From positions 1-64,000 of the forward strand of contig JBGDCZ010000010.1 of NCBI GenBank assembly GCA_048493715.1: 64,000 bases of DNA. Direction: 5' to 3'. Positions 38,020-48,166 of the stretch are shown piece by piece. Every line of letters starts with the position of its first letter. The stretch's first letter is position 1. The notes under the pieces were generated by a model. It was not told the DNA's origin. It worked only from the letters and a program-made list of their open reading frames with translations, and searched no databases. A program made the translations under genes and the position numbers. Source of the DNA: Arsenophonus sp048493715 (lineage in GTDB: Bacteria > Pseudomonadota > Gammaproteobacteria > Enterobacterales > Enterobacteriaceae).

Positions 38020-39552
38020 ATGGATATAATAAATGATAAAAAAATTATAAATAGTAATCCGCCTTTTTTAGTAAAAACATTGCTATTGCTTATATTATTT
38101 AGCCTAATTCATTAGGCTATGGGTTACCCACCAAGGCTAAACTATACTGCGGGTATCGTCGCATTACTAATCGTTATCAGTCTGTTACGGATAATATATA
38201 GTTATAGTGGGTTTATTATTATATTCACCATTATCGCAACGCTATATTTTCCGGTCAGGTTGCTGTATAGTGTGCTCTCACTAATCATAGCAACATCGGT
38301 TACCTATACCAATTTACATGAAGCATTAGAATTCATTGCGAATATTCCCTACTCTCTTTATCTTGGATCATTATTGATTTTACTATTTGGTTGTTTGTGT
38401 GCAAAATTTAAGCTTGATAGCACAAAAAAATAAAGGTTTGGGCTTTTATTATTTTTGTTGTTTTTCTGCTCTATTGCCCAATAAAAGATTATAAAGACAC
38501 GGGTGAATTCAATATATTAAATAGTGGCTATCCACAAATTAAATTTATCAAAGATTGCTATAGAGGATAAAAACGAGACGGAAAAGCTTTTTAGTTTAAT
38601 CGCCCAAAAAGATGACTTCTAGCCAAACAATGTTGCCACACCATAATAATACCTATGTTATGGTAATTGGGGAAAGTGCCAGACGCGACTTTATGCATGT
38701 AGTAATACTCCATTCATGGATACCGCTAATGGTATCTTGTTCACCCATTATATTTCTGCCGCCTCAACAACCGTATCCTCATTAACCCATTCACTGGTCC
38801 AACCACTAAAATTAGCTAACAGCGTTTTTGCCCTGGCCAAAAAGTGGGGATTTACTACATATTGGTTGTCAAATCAGGGGGCGGTTGGCATCTATGACAC
38901 TCCAATTGCCTCTATGGAAAAAAAGGCCGATCCTCCTTTCCTCCTTAAAAAGAGGAAGCTATAATATAGTAAAGAGAGCTACGATGATGAATTACTGCCG
39001 CAAATCACAGCAGCAATCAAAGCCCCACAGGCCAAAAAATTGATTATTATTTACTTAATTGGCAGTCATCCTCGCTCTTGCGTAAGAACTGATAACCATT
39101 ATCATATTTTTTATAATAAAAGTGAAGAGATCTCATGCTATATACAGAGCATAAAAAATACTGACCACCTACTGGCAACTATTCATCAACCTTTAACTGA
39201 CAGTCAGTCAAAATGGACAATGATGTACTTTTCTTATCATTGTCTGGGTTTTGTCAATAAAAATAACCCGAGCGACCTTAAACTTACCCATAATGACCAA
39301 TATCGCCAAGCTTTTGAAGTACCACTTTTTATTAGCGCTTATAACGCTAACAAACGGCAACATATCACCGCACTAAGAAGTGGATTAAACTTCCTCAGTT
39401 TATTTTCTGAATGGTCAGGTATTGACGATCCCAGTATTGATCACTCATGTCATATGATTTCAAACGATATCTGTCACTAACAAAATAGCGTGCTTAACTT
39501 TAGTAATAAACGAGTTGACTACACAAAATTACCGGCAGATATGACACCATAA
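38020..39552 (+). pseudogene. Broken phosphoethanolamine transferase (EptA/CptA/YhbX family)
   Basis: This family transfers phosphoethanolamine from phosphatidylethanolamine to lipid A or LPS core; it has five N-terminal membrane helices and a periplasmic alkaline-phosphatase-fold domain. The ATG at 38020 opens membrane text broken by a TAG at 38113. More helices follow, then a frameshift. The metal-site motif VIGESARRDF appears near 38660, STTVSSLTHSL (with the expected Thr nucleophile segment) near 38775 and LIGSHPRSC near 39055. The usual SDHG motif reads SYHC. The tail (NKRVDYTKLPADM) ends in yet another frame. It resembles E. coli YhbX most closely, by memory only. Confidence 0.88.
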
Positions 39553-39725
39553 AATTATGTCAAAGAGTAAACCTGCCAATAAGATAAATACTCTCTCACC
39601 TTAGAGTGACTAACTTGCTATTTTCAGTATAAAATAGGTTGTATTTATTTTCTGTTCAAACTCTATAATAAATGCAGACTCTCACTAATTAAATGATATA
39701 ACTAATATTTTAGATAAACCTTAAA

Positions 39726-39986
39726 ATGTCACTATTAATTACTTATCGCTGTATCAACTGTGATATGTGTGAACCAGAATGTCCTAATGAAGCAATTTCA
39801 ATGGGAGAAGAGTTTTACCAAATTAATCCCAATCTTTGCACTGAATGCATTGGCCACTATGATAAGCCAACCTGCCAATCCGTTTGTCCGATCAACAATA
39901 CCATTATTAAAGATCCAAATAATCCGGAAACAGAAGAGCAATTATGGGATAAATTTGTCTTATTACATAATGTTGATAAAATTTAA
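39726..39986 (+). CDS. yfhL: YfhL ferredoxin (2[4Fe-4S] type)
   Basis: Small dicluster ferredoxin of unknown partner, next to acpS in enterobacteria. Two cluster motifs are visible: CINCDMCEPECP and CTECIGHYDKPTCQSVCP, the second with the longer insert typical of the YfhL / Allochromatium type. 86 aa. It is convergent with acpS; the two reading frames overlap by 4 bases at their stops. Its retention implies that [4Fe-4S] clusters are still made, presumably by a Suf-type system elsewhere. Confidence 0.95.
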   Translation: MSLLITYRCINCDMCEPECPNEAISMGEEFYQINPNLCTECIGHYDKPTCQSVCPINNTIIKDPNNPETEEQLWDKFVLLHNVDKI

Positions 39987-40369
39987 CTTTCCATAATTAC
40001 CGTGGCACAAGCATATCTTTGCTCATCGGACAAAGAAACATGAATATGTTGCACACCTAATGAATCAGAAAAAATTTTTGCTTGTCCTAACAAATTAAGC
40101 CCTGGCTTGCCTAATTCGTCATTAAAAACTTCAAATTGATTAAGCGCTAAACCATTTCGGATCCCGGTTCCTAGAGCCTTGGCCGCTGCTTCCTTGACGG
40201 CAAAGCGCTTAGCTAAAAAACGAACTTGTTGACAATGGTACTGATATTGCCACCATTCTTGATCGGACAATATACGCTTTGCTAAACGCTCCTCGGAACG
40301 TTCAATAATCTGTTCAATACGGACAATTTCAACAAGATCGGTACCCAACCCAATAATAGCCATTAGCAA
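39983..40369 (-). CDS. acpS: Holo-[acyl-carrier-protein] synthase
   Basis: Transfers 4'-phosphopantetheine from CoA to acyl carrier protein. The metal-binding Asp is in GLGTDLVEI (about 9), and the conserved FAVKEAAAKALGTG segment carries the second acidic residue. 128 aa against 126 in E. coli. It overlaps pdxJ by 7 bases and ends the rnc-era-recO-pdxJ-acpS operon. Confidence 0.97.
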   Translation of the reverse strand: MLMAIIGLGTDLVEIVRIEQIIERSEERLAKRILSDQEWWQYQYHCQQVRFLAKRFAVKEAAAKALGTGIRNGLALNQFEVFNDELGKPGLNLLGQAKIFSDSLGVQHIHVSLSDEQRYACATVIMES

Positions 40370-41094
40370 CGTGCCTCACGAAGAATTTTCCTCATATCAC
40401 TCACTGCCGCCGCCATACCACTAAATAGTGCTCGCCCAATAATGGCATGACCAATATTCAGTTCATATATTTCCGGTAACTGGGCAATGCGCTGAACGTT
40501 ATGATAAGTTAACCCATGACCTGCATTCACCTTAAGCATTTTAGCTGTCGCATAACTTACCGCTTGCTTGATACGTTCATACTCTTTTGTCTGTTCTAAC
40601 TCGGTCTTAGCGTCAGCATAAGCACCAGTGTGGATCTCAATAAAAGGCACTCCAATTTCTACTGTTGCATCAATTTGCTTATCTTCCGGATCAATGAATA
40701 AAGAAACCGTAATACCGGCTTCTGCTAACTGCTTCACAGCCGTTGCAACTAACGTTCGTTGGCCAACAACATCAAGTCCACCTTCAGTTGTCACTTCTTC
40801 TCGTCGCTCTGGTACCAGGCAACAAAATTGAGGTTTGATCTGACAGGCAAAATTGACCATTTCATCAGTTATTGCCATTTCCAGATTCATGCGGGTTTGT
40901 AACGTCTGACGCAGTAACTTAACATCACGATCAGTAATATGACGGTGATCTTCACGCAAATGGATCGTGATCCCATCTGCACCAGCTTGTTCAGCAACAA
41001 AGGCAGCATGTACCGGATCGGGATATTGTGTTCCCCGTGCATTGCGTATGGTCGCAACATGATCAATATTAACGCCTAATAACAACTCTGCCAT
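40363..41094 (-). CDS. pdxJ: Pyridoxine 5'-phosphate synthase
   Basis: Closes the pyridoxine ring from deoxyxylulose phosphate and aminoacetone phosphate in vitamin B6 synthesis. TIM-barrel protein; the start LLGVNIDHVATIRNARGT and the HLREDHRHI loop are typical, with the ending NIGHAIIGRALF. 243 aa, as in E. coli. It lies between recO (about 90 bases upstream) and acpS (overlapping). Confidence 0.97.
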   Translation of the reverse strand: MAELLLGVNIDHVATIRNARGTQYPDPVHAAFVAEQAGADGITIHLREDHRHITDRDVKLLRQTLQTRMNLEMAITDEMVNFACQIKPQFCCLVPERREEVTTEGGLDVVGQRTLVATAVKQLAEAGITVSLFIDPEDKQIDATVEIGVPFIEIHTGAYADAKTELEQTKEYERIKQAVSYATAKMLKVNAGHGLTYHNVQRIAQLPEIYELNIGHAIIGRALFSGMAAAVSDMRKILREARC

Positions 41095-41181
41095 ATTTAA
41101 CTCCTGTTATCCATTTCATGGTTTGAATTTCATTTATCCAAACAAACATCACATATGCAAATACATTTTAATAACCACGCT

Positions 41182-41895
41182 TCAACGAGCTTTAGACACT
41201 ATAACTGGGTAAAAAAGCTCACGGCTTTTTAATGGTCTCCCCCCTAAATAAGGCTTTAGCGCAATTCGAGTAAAACGCTTAGCTGCTCTTAATGTATCGA
41301 CATCTGGAAATTCACGACAGGCAAATGCCTTAAGCTGCTTGCCGGTAAAACTTAAGTGGTCAATAACCAAACTGGCAATAAAACCTTTCTCTTCCCGGTA
41401 ACGGTAAATCATGGTATCTATTACCTGTTCACCGCTACCTGAGCAGTGTAAAAAATCAACACCATAACCTAAATGGGATAACAATGATAATTCAAAACGG
41501 CGTAATGCATGTTCAGGAGTATATTCACTGCCAGCCAATATCTGCAAGCAGGTAAGATATTCAAAAAATAGAGTTTGGTAGGGGATATTTGGTGCTAAAA
41601 CTCGCGCAAGCAATTCATTAACATACATACCACTGTACAGCACTGTGCCAGTAAAGGGTAGCACGAGAGAAATTGGCTCCGCATCACGTAACGTTTTCAT
41701 TTCTCCCTTGCCTCCCCAGCGGATCAGCAAAGGAGTAAATGGCTGTAAACAACATTTTAAATTAGATCGACGGCTACGAGCGCCTTTGGCTAATAGTCGA
41801 ATATGCCCTTCATTTTCAGTGAAAAAATCTAACAACAAGCTCGTTTCACTATAAGGGCGAGTATGTAGTACAAATGCTCGTCGCCAACCGTCCAC
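41182..41895 (-). CDS. recO: DNA repair protein RecO
   Basis: RecO loads RecA onto SSB-coated DNA together with RecR. The N-terminal OB fold begins DGWRRAFVLHTRPYSETSLLLDFFT, followed by LLAKGARSRRS; the C-terminal part is helical. 237 aa against 242. It lies 11 bases after era in the same operon. Intact. Confidence 0.96.
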   Translation of the reverse strand: MDGWRRAFVLHTRPYSETSLLLDFFTENEGHIRLLAKGARSRRSNLKCCLQPFTPLLIRWGGKGEMKTLRDAEPISLVLPFTGTVLYSGMYVNELLARVLAPNIPYQTLFFEYLTCLQILAGSEYTPEHALRRFELSLLSHLGYGVDFLHCSGSGEQVIDTMIYRYREEKGFIASLVIDHLSFTGKQLKAFACREFPDVDTLRAAKRFTRIALKPYLGGRPLKSRELFYPVIVSKAR

Positions 41896-41906
41896 AAAAA
41901 CCAGCC

Positions 41907-42815
41907 TTAATGCAGATCATCCGTATAGCCTAAACTACGCAGTACACGTCCATCATCGGCCCAGCCGGCTTTAACTTTTACCCAAAGTTCAAGATGAACT
42001 TTGGTAGCAAAAAGTTTTTCCATATCTATACGCGCTTTGATGCCAATTTTTTTAATTTTGCTACCTTTATTACCGATAACCATTTTTTTCTGGCCATCCC
42101 TTTCAACCAAAATCAGGCCATTAATGTTATAACCATTGCGTTCATTTACCATAAATTGCTCAATTTCGACCGTGACTGCATAGGGTAGTTCATCACCAAA
42201 AAAACGCATTAACTTCTCACGAATAATCTCAGCAGCCATAAAACATTGTGAGCGATCAGTAATATAATCTGCTGGAAAATGGTGAGCAGCTTCTGGCATA
42301 TGCTGACGAACAATTTTAGCGATAATATCGATACCTATACTTTTTCCTGCGCTAATCGGTATAACATCTAGAAAATTCATTTGGTTACTAAGAAATTCAA
42401 TATGGGGTAGTAAACTGGTCTTATCCGTCACATTATCAATTTTATTGATCACCAATAATACTGGACAATTTAAATAACGTAGTTTATTTATTACCATCTC
42501 ATCATCCTTGGTCCAGTGTGTGCCTTCAACTACAAAAATAACCAGTTCCACATCTCCAACGGAGCTACTTGCTGCAAGGTTCATTAAACGATTTATTGCT
42601 CGCTTTTCTTCTATATGTAATCCTGGTGTATCGACATAAATCGTTTGATAATTATCTTCCGTCTCAATTCCCATAATACGATGGCGAGTTGTCTGTGGTT
42701 TACGTGAAGTAATAGAAACCTTTTGCCCTAGTAATTGGTTCAGTAATGTTGATTTACCCACATTTGGACGCCCTACAATGGCTACAAATCCACAATAGGT
42801 TTTCTGTTTGCTCAT
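41907..42815 (-). CDS. era: GTPase Era
   Basis: Era binds 16S rRNA and is needed for 30S maturation. G1 is GRPNVGKSTLLNQLLGQ, G2 TTRHRI, G3 DTPGL and G4 NKID. A C-terminal KH domain follows (KMVIGNKGSKIKKIG). 302 aa (E. coli 301). It overlaps rnc by 4 bases, so translation is probably coupled. Confidence 0.98.
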   Translation of the reverse strand: MSKQKTYCGFVAIVGRPNVGKSTLLNQLLGQKVSITSRKPQTTRHRIMGIETEDNYQTIYVDTPGLHIEEKRAINRLMNLAASSSVGDVELVIFVVEGTHWTKDDEMVINKLRYLNCPVLLVINKIDNVTDKTSLLPHIEFLSNQMNFLDVIPISAGKSIGIDIIAKIVRQHMPEAAHHFPADYITDRSQCFMAAEIIREKLMRFFGDELPYAVTVEIEQFMVNERNGYNINGLILVERDGQKKMVIGNKGSKIKKIGIKARIDMEKLFATKVHLELWVKVKAGWADDGRVLRSLGYTDDLH

Positions 42816-43516
42816 TCAAGCTCCAATATTTTTAATGCTTGCTCTGCTGCTGCTTGTTCAGCCTTGCGACGACTTGAACCAATCCCTTCAACTGGTTCCT
42901 TTATACCACTAACCTGACAATGAATAGTAAATTCTTGATCATGCGCTTCACCACGAACTTGAACAACCAAATAACTTGGCAAAGGTAAATGACGTCCCTG
43001 TAAATACTCTTGTAAACGTGTTTTAGAATCTTTTTGCTTATCACCAGGGCTAATCTCGATTAAACGAGTATCATACCAAGCTAAAACAATCCGTTCAGTT
43101 ATTTGAATATCACTATCTAAAAAAATACTGCCAATTAAGGCTTCCACAGTATCTGCCAAAATTGATTCTCGACGAAAACCACCACTTTTTAATTCACCAG
43201 GCCCTAAACGCAAACATTCCCCTAAATCAAATTCTCGTGCCAACTCAGCTAGAGTATTACCTCTGACCAAGGTTGCCCGCATACGGCTCATATCGCCCTC
43301 ATCAACTTTTGGAAAACGATAATAGAGATCATTAGCAATCACAAAACTAAGAATTGAATCACCTAAAAACTCCAATCTCTCATTGTGACTACTACTGGCA
43401 CTACGATGAGTTAATGCTTGTTTCAATAATTCAATTTGGGTGAAAGTATAGCCAAGCTTACGCTGTAGCTCTTTAATTTCTTGCCGTTGTGACCACTCAA
43501 TTAAAGAAGAATTCAT
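42812..43516 (-). CDS. rnc: Ribonuclease III
   Basis: RNase III cleaves double-stranded RNA in rRNA processing and mRNA control, including its own leader in E. coli. The signature NERLEFLGDSILSF is near residue 45 and the second acidic cluster is in LADTVEALIGSIFLD. A C-terminal double-stranded RNA-binding domain ends in GSSRRKAEQAAAEQAL. It is 234 aa, about 8 more than E. coli at the N-terminus. It heads the rnc-era-recO-pdxJ-acpS operon, with a long RNA duplex in its leader. Confidence 0.98.
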   Translation of the reverse strand: MNSSLIEWSQRQEIKELQRKLGYTFTQIELLKQALTHRSASSSHNERLEFLGDSILSFVIANDLYYRFPKVDEGDMSRMRATLVRGNTLAELAREFDLGECLRLGPGELKSGGFRRESILADTVEALIGSIFLDSDIQITERIVLAWYDTRLIEISPGDKQKDSKTRLQEYLQGRHLPLPSYLVVQVRGEAHDQEFTIHCQVSGIKEPVEGIGSSRRKAEQAAAEQALKILELE

Positions 43517-43551
43517 GTGCTACCAATCATTTCATTATCAAATTACAAAAA

Positions 43552-43602
43552 GCACACGCAACAGATCTGCAAAATTAACTTTTACAAAGCTGTTGCGTTT
43601 GC
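43552..43602 (-). promoter_or_regulatory. Long near-perfect hairpin in the rnc leader
   Basis: On the minus strand the two arms begin GCAAACGCAACAG and end CTGTTGCGTGTGC, pairing at 12 of 13 positions. After one mismatch the inner arms pair for nine more (two G-U). The loop is about 5 bases and the whole duplex about 22 bp. It ends 36 bases before the rnc start. CTTTTTG follows, so it could instead, or also, terminate lepA-lepB transcription. It has the size of an RNase III substrate. Confidence 0.75.
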
Positions 43603-43714
43603 AGGTTTCCTGATATCAATCAAGAAACCATCGTTTTGATTATCGTGGTATATTCTATATCGATTACTATATAAATCAATTTAGCAACAATGATCAGTTT
43701 ATCTCATTATTTTA

Positions 43715-44683
43715 TTAGTTAATTGCGCCAATACGGCTTAAACGTACCCCAGTTGGCCATTCACCCTCATGTTTATCTAAGCTAAACCAGATGATAACTG
43801 CCCGTCCAACCAAATTTTCTTCCGGTACAAACCCCCACATACGGCTATCCGCGCTATTATCCCGATTATCTCCCATCATAAAATAGTGTTTAGGAGGAAC
43901 AATCCATTCATTGTCCGGTAAACCAGGCTGTTGATAACGTGACTGGGTATATACTTGTGGGATCACCAGAATCTCATGGCTAACGTCATCTAATTTTTCA
44001 ACTCTTTCCTCTTGGCGTAATGCATTACTCGGTATTGGGTCACCCAGTGAGGTTTGATAACTGCCATTTTGGCTTTCCACCATAGAATCGATATTAAAAA
44101 ATAATGCCCATTCACTCTCTTTTAATGAAGAATAGACAATTGGTAACGCTTGTGCACAGTCTAAAGTTGAGCAATTCTGGTAGATACGTAATTCTTTTTG
44201 TTCCGGATCATAAACAATTTTATCACCAGGTAGACCAATAACACGTTTAACAAAATCCACACTAGGATCTTTAGGGTACTTAAATACCGCAATATCACCG
44301 CGTTTAGGTTTTCCTGTTGCTAATAGTGTTGTTTGCGTAACCGGATCTTTTAATCCATAAGCAAATTTTTCTACTAGTATAAAGTCACCGACCAATAAAG
44401 TAGGCATCATTGAACCTGACGGGATTTGAAATGGCTCATAAATAAATGAACGTATCACTAAGACAATTGCTAATATCGGAAAAATAGACGAGCAAGTATC
44501 AACCCACGACGGTTTATGAACAACTTCAACTATATGTGTATGCTTTACGTTTCCCTCAGTAACTTTTTGCTGCTGTGCTATTTTTTTCTTACGAGCAGGG
44601 GTTAATTTAAAACTATCAATAACCCAGATAATCCCTGTAATCAAGGTTGCCAGCGTCAAGATCAAAGAAAAAGTGTTAGCCAT
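43715..44683 (-). CDS. lepB: Signal peptidase I
   Basis: LepB removes signal peptides from exported proteins at the inner membrane. Two transmembrane segments lie near the N-terminus (about 3-22 and 63-80). The catalytic Ser is in QIPSGSMMPTLLVGDF and the Lys in KRGDIAVFKYP...FVKRVIGLPGD. The C-terminal box is FMMGDNRDNSADSR. 322 aa (E. coli 324). It follows lepA by 18 bases. Confidence 0.97.
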   Translation of the reverse strand: MANTFSLILTLATLITGIIWVIDSFKLTPARKKKIAQQQKVTEGNVKHTHIVEVVHKPSWVDTCSSIFPILAIVLVIRSFIYEPFQIPSGSMMPTLLVGDFILVEKFAYGLKDPVTQTTLLATGKPKRGDIAVFKYPKDPSVDFVKRVIGLPGDKIVYDPEQKELRIYQNCSTLDCAQALPIVYSSLKESEWALFFNIDSMVESQNGSYQTSLGDPIPSNALRQEERVEKLDDVSHEILVIPQVYTQSRYQQPGLPDNEWIVPPKHYFMMGDNRDNSADSRMWGFVPEENLVGRAVIIWFSLDKHEGEWPTGVRLSRIGAIN

Positions 44684-44701
44684 TACGACTCCTTATAACG
44701 G

Positions 44702-46504
44702 TTAGTTATCTTTACCTACATGAAGGATAGCAAGGAACGCTTCCTGTGGTAGCTCAACATTACCAACCTGTTTCATTCGTTTCTTACCTTCTTTCTGTTT
44801 CTGTAGTAATTTTTTCTTACGGCTAACATCACCACCATAACATTTAGCTAATACATTTTTACGTAATTGTTTCACCGTTGAACGCGCTATAATATGGGTA
44901 CCAATTGCAGCTTGGATTGCAATATCAAACTGCTGGCGCGGGATCAGATCTTTCATTTTATCCACCAGCTCACGACCACGATACGGTGCATTTGTACGAT
45001 GAGTAATCAATGCCAAGGCATCTACTCTCTCACCATTAATTAATACATCGACCCGTAACATATCAGCTGCTTGAAAGCGGACAAAACCATAATCCAATGA
45101 TGCATATCCCCGTGAAGTAGACTTCAAACGATCAAAGAAATCTAATACAACCTCAGCCATAGGAATTTCATAGGTTAATGCGACCTGATTACTATGATAA
45201 ACCATATTAGTCTGAACACCGCGTTTTTCTACGCACAGGGTAATAACATTACCAAGATATTCCTTAGGCACTAGCATGTTACATTCAGCAATCGGTTCGC
45301 GTAATTCATTTATATTATTGAGAGCCGGTAATTTGGAAGGACTATCAACATAAATAATATCACCATTTGTTAACTCAACTTCATAAATAACTGTAGGCGC
45401 AGTTGTAATAAGATCCAAGTCATATTCACGTTCCAAACGTTCTTGGATAATCTCCATATGAAGTAATCCAAGAAAACCACACCGAAAGCCAAATCCTAAG
45501 GCAGTTGAACTCTCTGGTTCATAAAATAACGAAGCATCATTCAAACTTAATTTAGCTAAAGCGTCACGGAATGCTTCATAATCATCAGAGCTAACTGGGA
45601 ATAAACCAGCATAAACCTGTGGCTTTACCTTTTTAAAGCCAGGTAACGCCTGTTCTGCCGGCTGCCGAGCGCCGGTTAATGTATCTCCGACCGGAGCCCC
45701 ATGAATATCTTTAATGGCACAGACCAACCAACCTACTTCACCACAATTTAGTTGTTGGCGATCAATTCGTTTTGGAGTGAAAATGCCTAACCGATCAACA
45801 TTATAAAGTTGACCAGAGCTCATCACTTTAATTTTATCACCTTTAGTAAGCGTGCCATTTTTAATACGTACCAGTGAAACAACACCTAAATAATTATCAA
45901 ACCATGAATCGATGATCAATGCTTGCAAAGGTGCTGTAGGATCACCTTCTGGAGGCGGGATCTCTTTAACCAAACGTTCAATTACATCCTGTACCCCGAT
46001 TCCTGTTTTTGCCGAACAACGAACGGCGTCATAAGCATCAATGCCAACAATATCTTCAATTTCCTCAGCCACACGACCTGGCTCTGCTGCAGGTAAATCG
46101 ATCTTATTAAGGACTGGAACGACTTCTAAATCCATCTCAATAGCAGTATAACAATTAGCCAGTGTTTGCGCTTCTACACCTTGCCCAGCATCAACAACAA
46201 GTAATGCGCCTTCACAAGCCGCTAATGAACGAGATACTTCATAAAAAAAGTCAACATGGCCGGGGGTATCGATGAAATTGAGCTGATAAGTTTCACCATC
46301 ACTGGTTTTATAATTAAGGGTAACACTCTGCGCTTTTATTGTTATCCCGCGTTCCCGCTCCAAATCCATAGAATCTAATACCTGCGCTGCCCTTTCCCGA
46401 TCAGAAAGGCCACCACAAATCTGAATAATACGATCCGACAGAGTTGATTTACCATGATCAATATGAGCGATGATGGAAAAGTTTCTTATATGTTTGATTT
46501 TCAA
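44702..46504 (-). CDS. lepA: Elongation factor 4 (LepA)
   Basis: Translational GTPase that acts on stalled or assembling ribosomes. G1 is IAHIDHGKSTLSD, G3 DTPGHVDF and G4 NKID. EF-G-like domains follow, with the LepA-specific C-terminal domain ending in KRMKQVGNVELPQEAFLAIL. 600 aa (E. coli 599). It heads the lepA-lepB unit. Intact. Confidence 0.98.
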   Translation of the reverse strand: MKIKHIRNFSIIAHIDHGKSTLSDRIIQICGGLSDRERAAQVLDSMDLERERGITIKAQSVTLNYKTSDGETYQLNFIDTPGHVDFFYEVSRSLAACEGALLVVDAGQGVEAQTLANCYTAIEMDLEVVPVLNKIDLPAAEPGRVAEEIEDIVGIDAYDAVRCSAKTGIGVQDVIERLVKEIPPPEGDPTAPLQALIIDSWFDNYLGVVSLVRIKNGTLTKGDKIKVMSSGQLYNVDRLGIFTPKRIDRQQLNCGEVGWLVCAIKDIHGAPVGDTLTGARQPAEQALPGFKKVKPQVYAGLFPVSSDDYEAFRDALAKLSLNDASLFYEPESSTALGFGFRCGFLGLLHMEIIQERLEREYDLDLITTAPTVIYEVELTNGDIIYVDSPSKLPALNNINELREPIAECNMLVPKEYLGNVITLCVEKRGVQTNMVYHSNQVALTYEIPMAEVVLDFFDRLKSTSRGYASLDYGFVRFQAADMLRVDVLINGERVDALALITHRTNAPYRGRELVDKMKDLIPRQQFDIAIQAAIGTHIIARSTVKQLRKNVLAKCYGGDVSRKKKLLQKQKEGKKRMKQVGNVELPQEAFLAILHVGKDN

Positions 46505-46743
46505 GGTTATATCTTCTTCTAAATTGCCTTATAAAATCAGTTTTAGCGATAGTTTAGCCTACAAAGCTAAAACTAATAAAAGCTGTTATAACAATCTTGG
46601 GCATGCATTTTACATATAAGCGACAAACAACTCAAAGAATCATTAATAATCAAAAGTCGTTTTTATGAATAAGCCGTTTATACGCATAAATTAGTGACTA
46701 CATTTTATAAATAACTACCGGCACTTAGACTTACTTAAATCAT

Positions 46744-47202
46744 TCATACTTGCTCTTTTAATTCATCAGGTGGTAAACCTATCTGTAAAATGATCGGTTG
46801 ATATAGTGTTTCTTTTTCCCAATAACGTGCAATCTTTTTTGCTAGCAAAAAGCCAGCAACTCCACCGATGATAGCACCTAAGAATATGATAAATTTATTT
46901 ATAAACAGAAATTGTACAATCCCACAACTGATAAAAAATCCAACTAGTGGGGTAAGATAAACAAGCATTGCTGACCGTAATAAACTTCCTGTAGGGATGC
47001 CCACTTCAACTTTCTGACCAACTGCCAGCGGCTGAGTAACCTCAAGTTCTAATTGATACTCAGTTTTTGGTCCTATTTTATTTAGGATATAAGATCCACA
47101 CGTTGCACGGGCCGCACAACTACGACAACCTGAATTAGAACCATATTGCAAAACGGCTCGGCCATTATGCCAACGCACTACTGTTGCCCACTCTTTTAAC
47201 AT
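46744..47202 (-). CDS. rseC: SoxR-reducing / sigmaE regulator RseC
   Basis: Inner-membrane protein of the rpoE operon, linked to SoxR reduction. It has an N-terminal cysteine cluster (CRSCAARATCGS) and two transmembrane helices (about 76-95 and 100-120). 152 aa against 159. It overlaps the rseB stop by one base (47202), in the standard rpoE-rseA-rseB-rseC order. Confidence 0.95.
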   Translation of the reverse strand: MLKEWATVVRWHNGRAVLQYGSNSGCRSCAARATCGSYILNKIGPKTEYQLELEVTQPLAVGQKVEVGIPTGSLLRSAMLVYLTPLVGFFISCGIVQFLFINKFIIFLGAIIGGVAGFLLAKKIARYWEKETLYQPIILQIGLPPDELKEQV

Positions 47203-48161
47203 TAATTTGTCTCTTTAAAACTAACATTGGCGGCAATCTGGTTAGCAGTTAGCAATGGCAATTGACCAATGACCGTCACTTCGTGCTGTCCCTTAGTTAC
47301 GGTATAAATGGTTAAACCACCTTTACGCAACGGCTGTTCAATAAGTTGATGATCGCCTGCTTTAGTAACGTTAATAGAAAAACTAAATAGCCCATCACTA
47401 AATATCATAGTCTCTAAAGCTTCGTTAGCGGCTATCTCTTTATAACTACGAGAAACTTCTTCAAACCCCAACGGTAGTTGGTTTATTTGCCAGTTAAATT
47501 GCTTAGTGATTGATTTGGGAATAAGTAGTAAAGGAGGCATATTCAACGATGCGATCCCTTTCATCGATTTCAATAGCTCTTGACTATTAAAAATAACCGA
47601 AACCACTTTGAATTGTTCTAAGATTTCATTTTTACTATCTAATAGATCAATCCGTAATGGTAACTTGGTTTTTTCATCAATTAATAAGATATAGCTAAAG
47701 CGTAAATTATCTTTTGGTATAATACGAATAACCTGACAGCTTATATCACCAATATTAGTTCGGCCTAGTTTAATAAAATTATAATAGGATTGTAGTCTAG
47801 TAAAATCAGCAAAAACTACTGATGGCAAATAATCAAGGATATAAGAGCCCTCTAGACTAAAAGAATCAAAACCTGGCTCAAAGTAGCTAATTTGATTACC
47901 TTTTTGAATAATTTCACGGCGAGAGCTATCCATCTGCATCATTTGAGCAATTGGTTTACCGCTAATAATGACATGGCGATATCGTAGCGGCGTTATCCCT
48001 TCGGGATTGACAATAATAAATGATAATTCATACGGTAAAGACTTTACCGCATTAACCATATCAGTTAGTAAAATCTCAGCCGTTAATTCTTTGGCAGATG
48101 AATGTACAGGCAACAATAAACCGCCCAACATAAAAAAGAGGGGGAATAACCAATGCTTCAT
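47202..48161 (-). CDS. rseB: Periplasmic sigmaE regulator RseB
   Basis: RseB binds the periplasmic part of RseA and protects it from DegS until LPS or lipoprotein signals release it. Signal peptide (WLFPLFFMLGGLLLPVHSSA), then the MucB/RseB N-domain with YRHVIISGKP and the C-domain ending near LLTANQIAANV. 319 aa (E. coli 318). The start lies 5 bases after the rseA stop. Confidence 0.96.
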   Translation of the reverse strand: MKHWLFPLFFMLGGLLLPVHSSAKELTAEILLTDMVNAVKSLPYELSFIIVNPEGITPLRYRHVIISGKPIAQMMQMDSSRREIIQKGNQISYFEPGFDSFSLEGSYILDYLPSVVFADFTRLQSYYNFIKLGRTNIGDISCQVIRIIPKDNLRFSYILLIDEKTKLPLRIDLLDSKNEILEQFKVVSVIFNSQELLKSMKGIASLNMPPLLLIPKSITKQFNWQINQLPLGFEEVSRSYKEIAANEALETMIFSDGLFSFSINVTKAGDHQLIEQPLRKGGLTIYTVTKGQHEVTVIGQLPLLTANQIAANVSFKETN

Positions 48162-48166
48162 TACTG

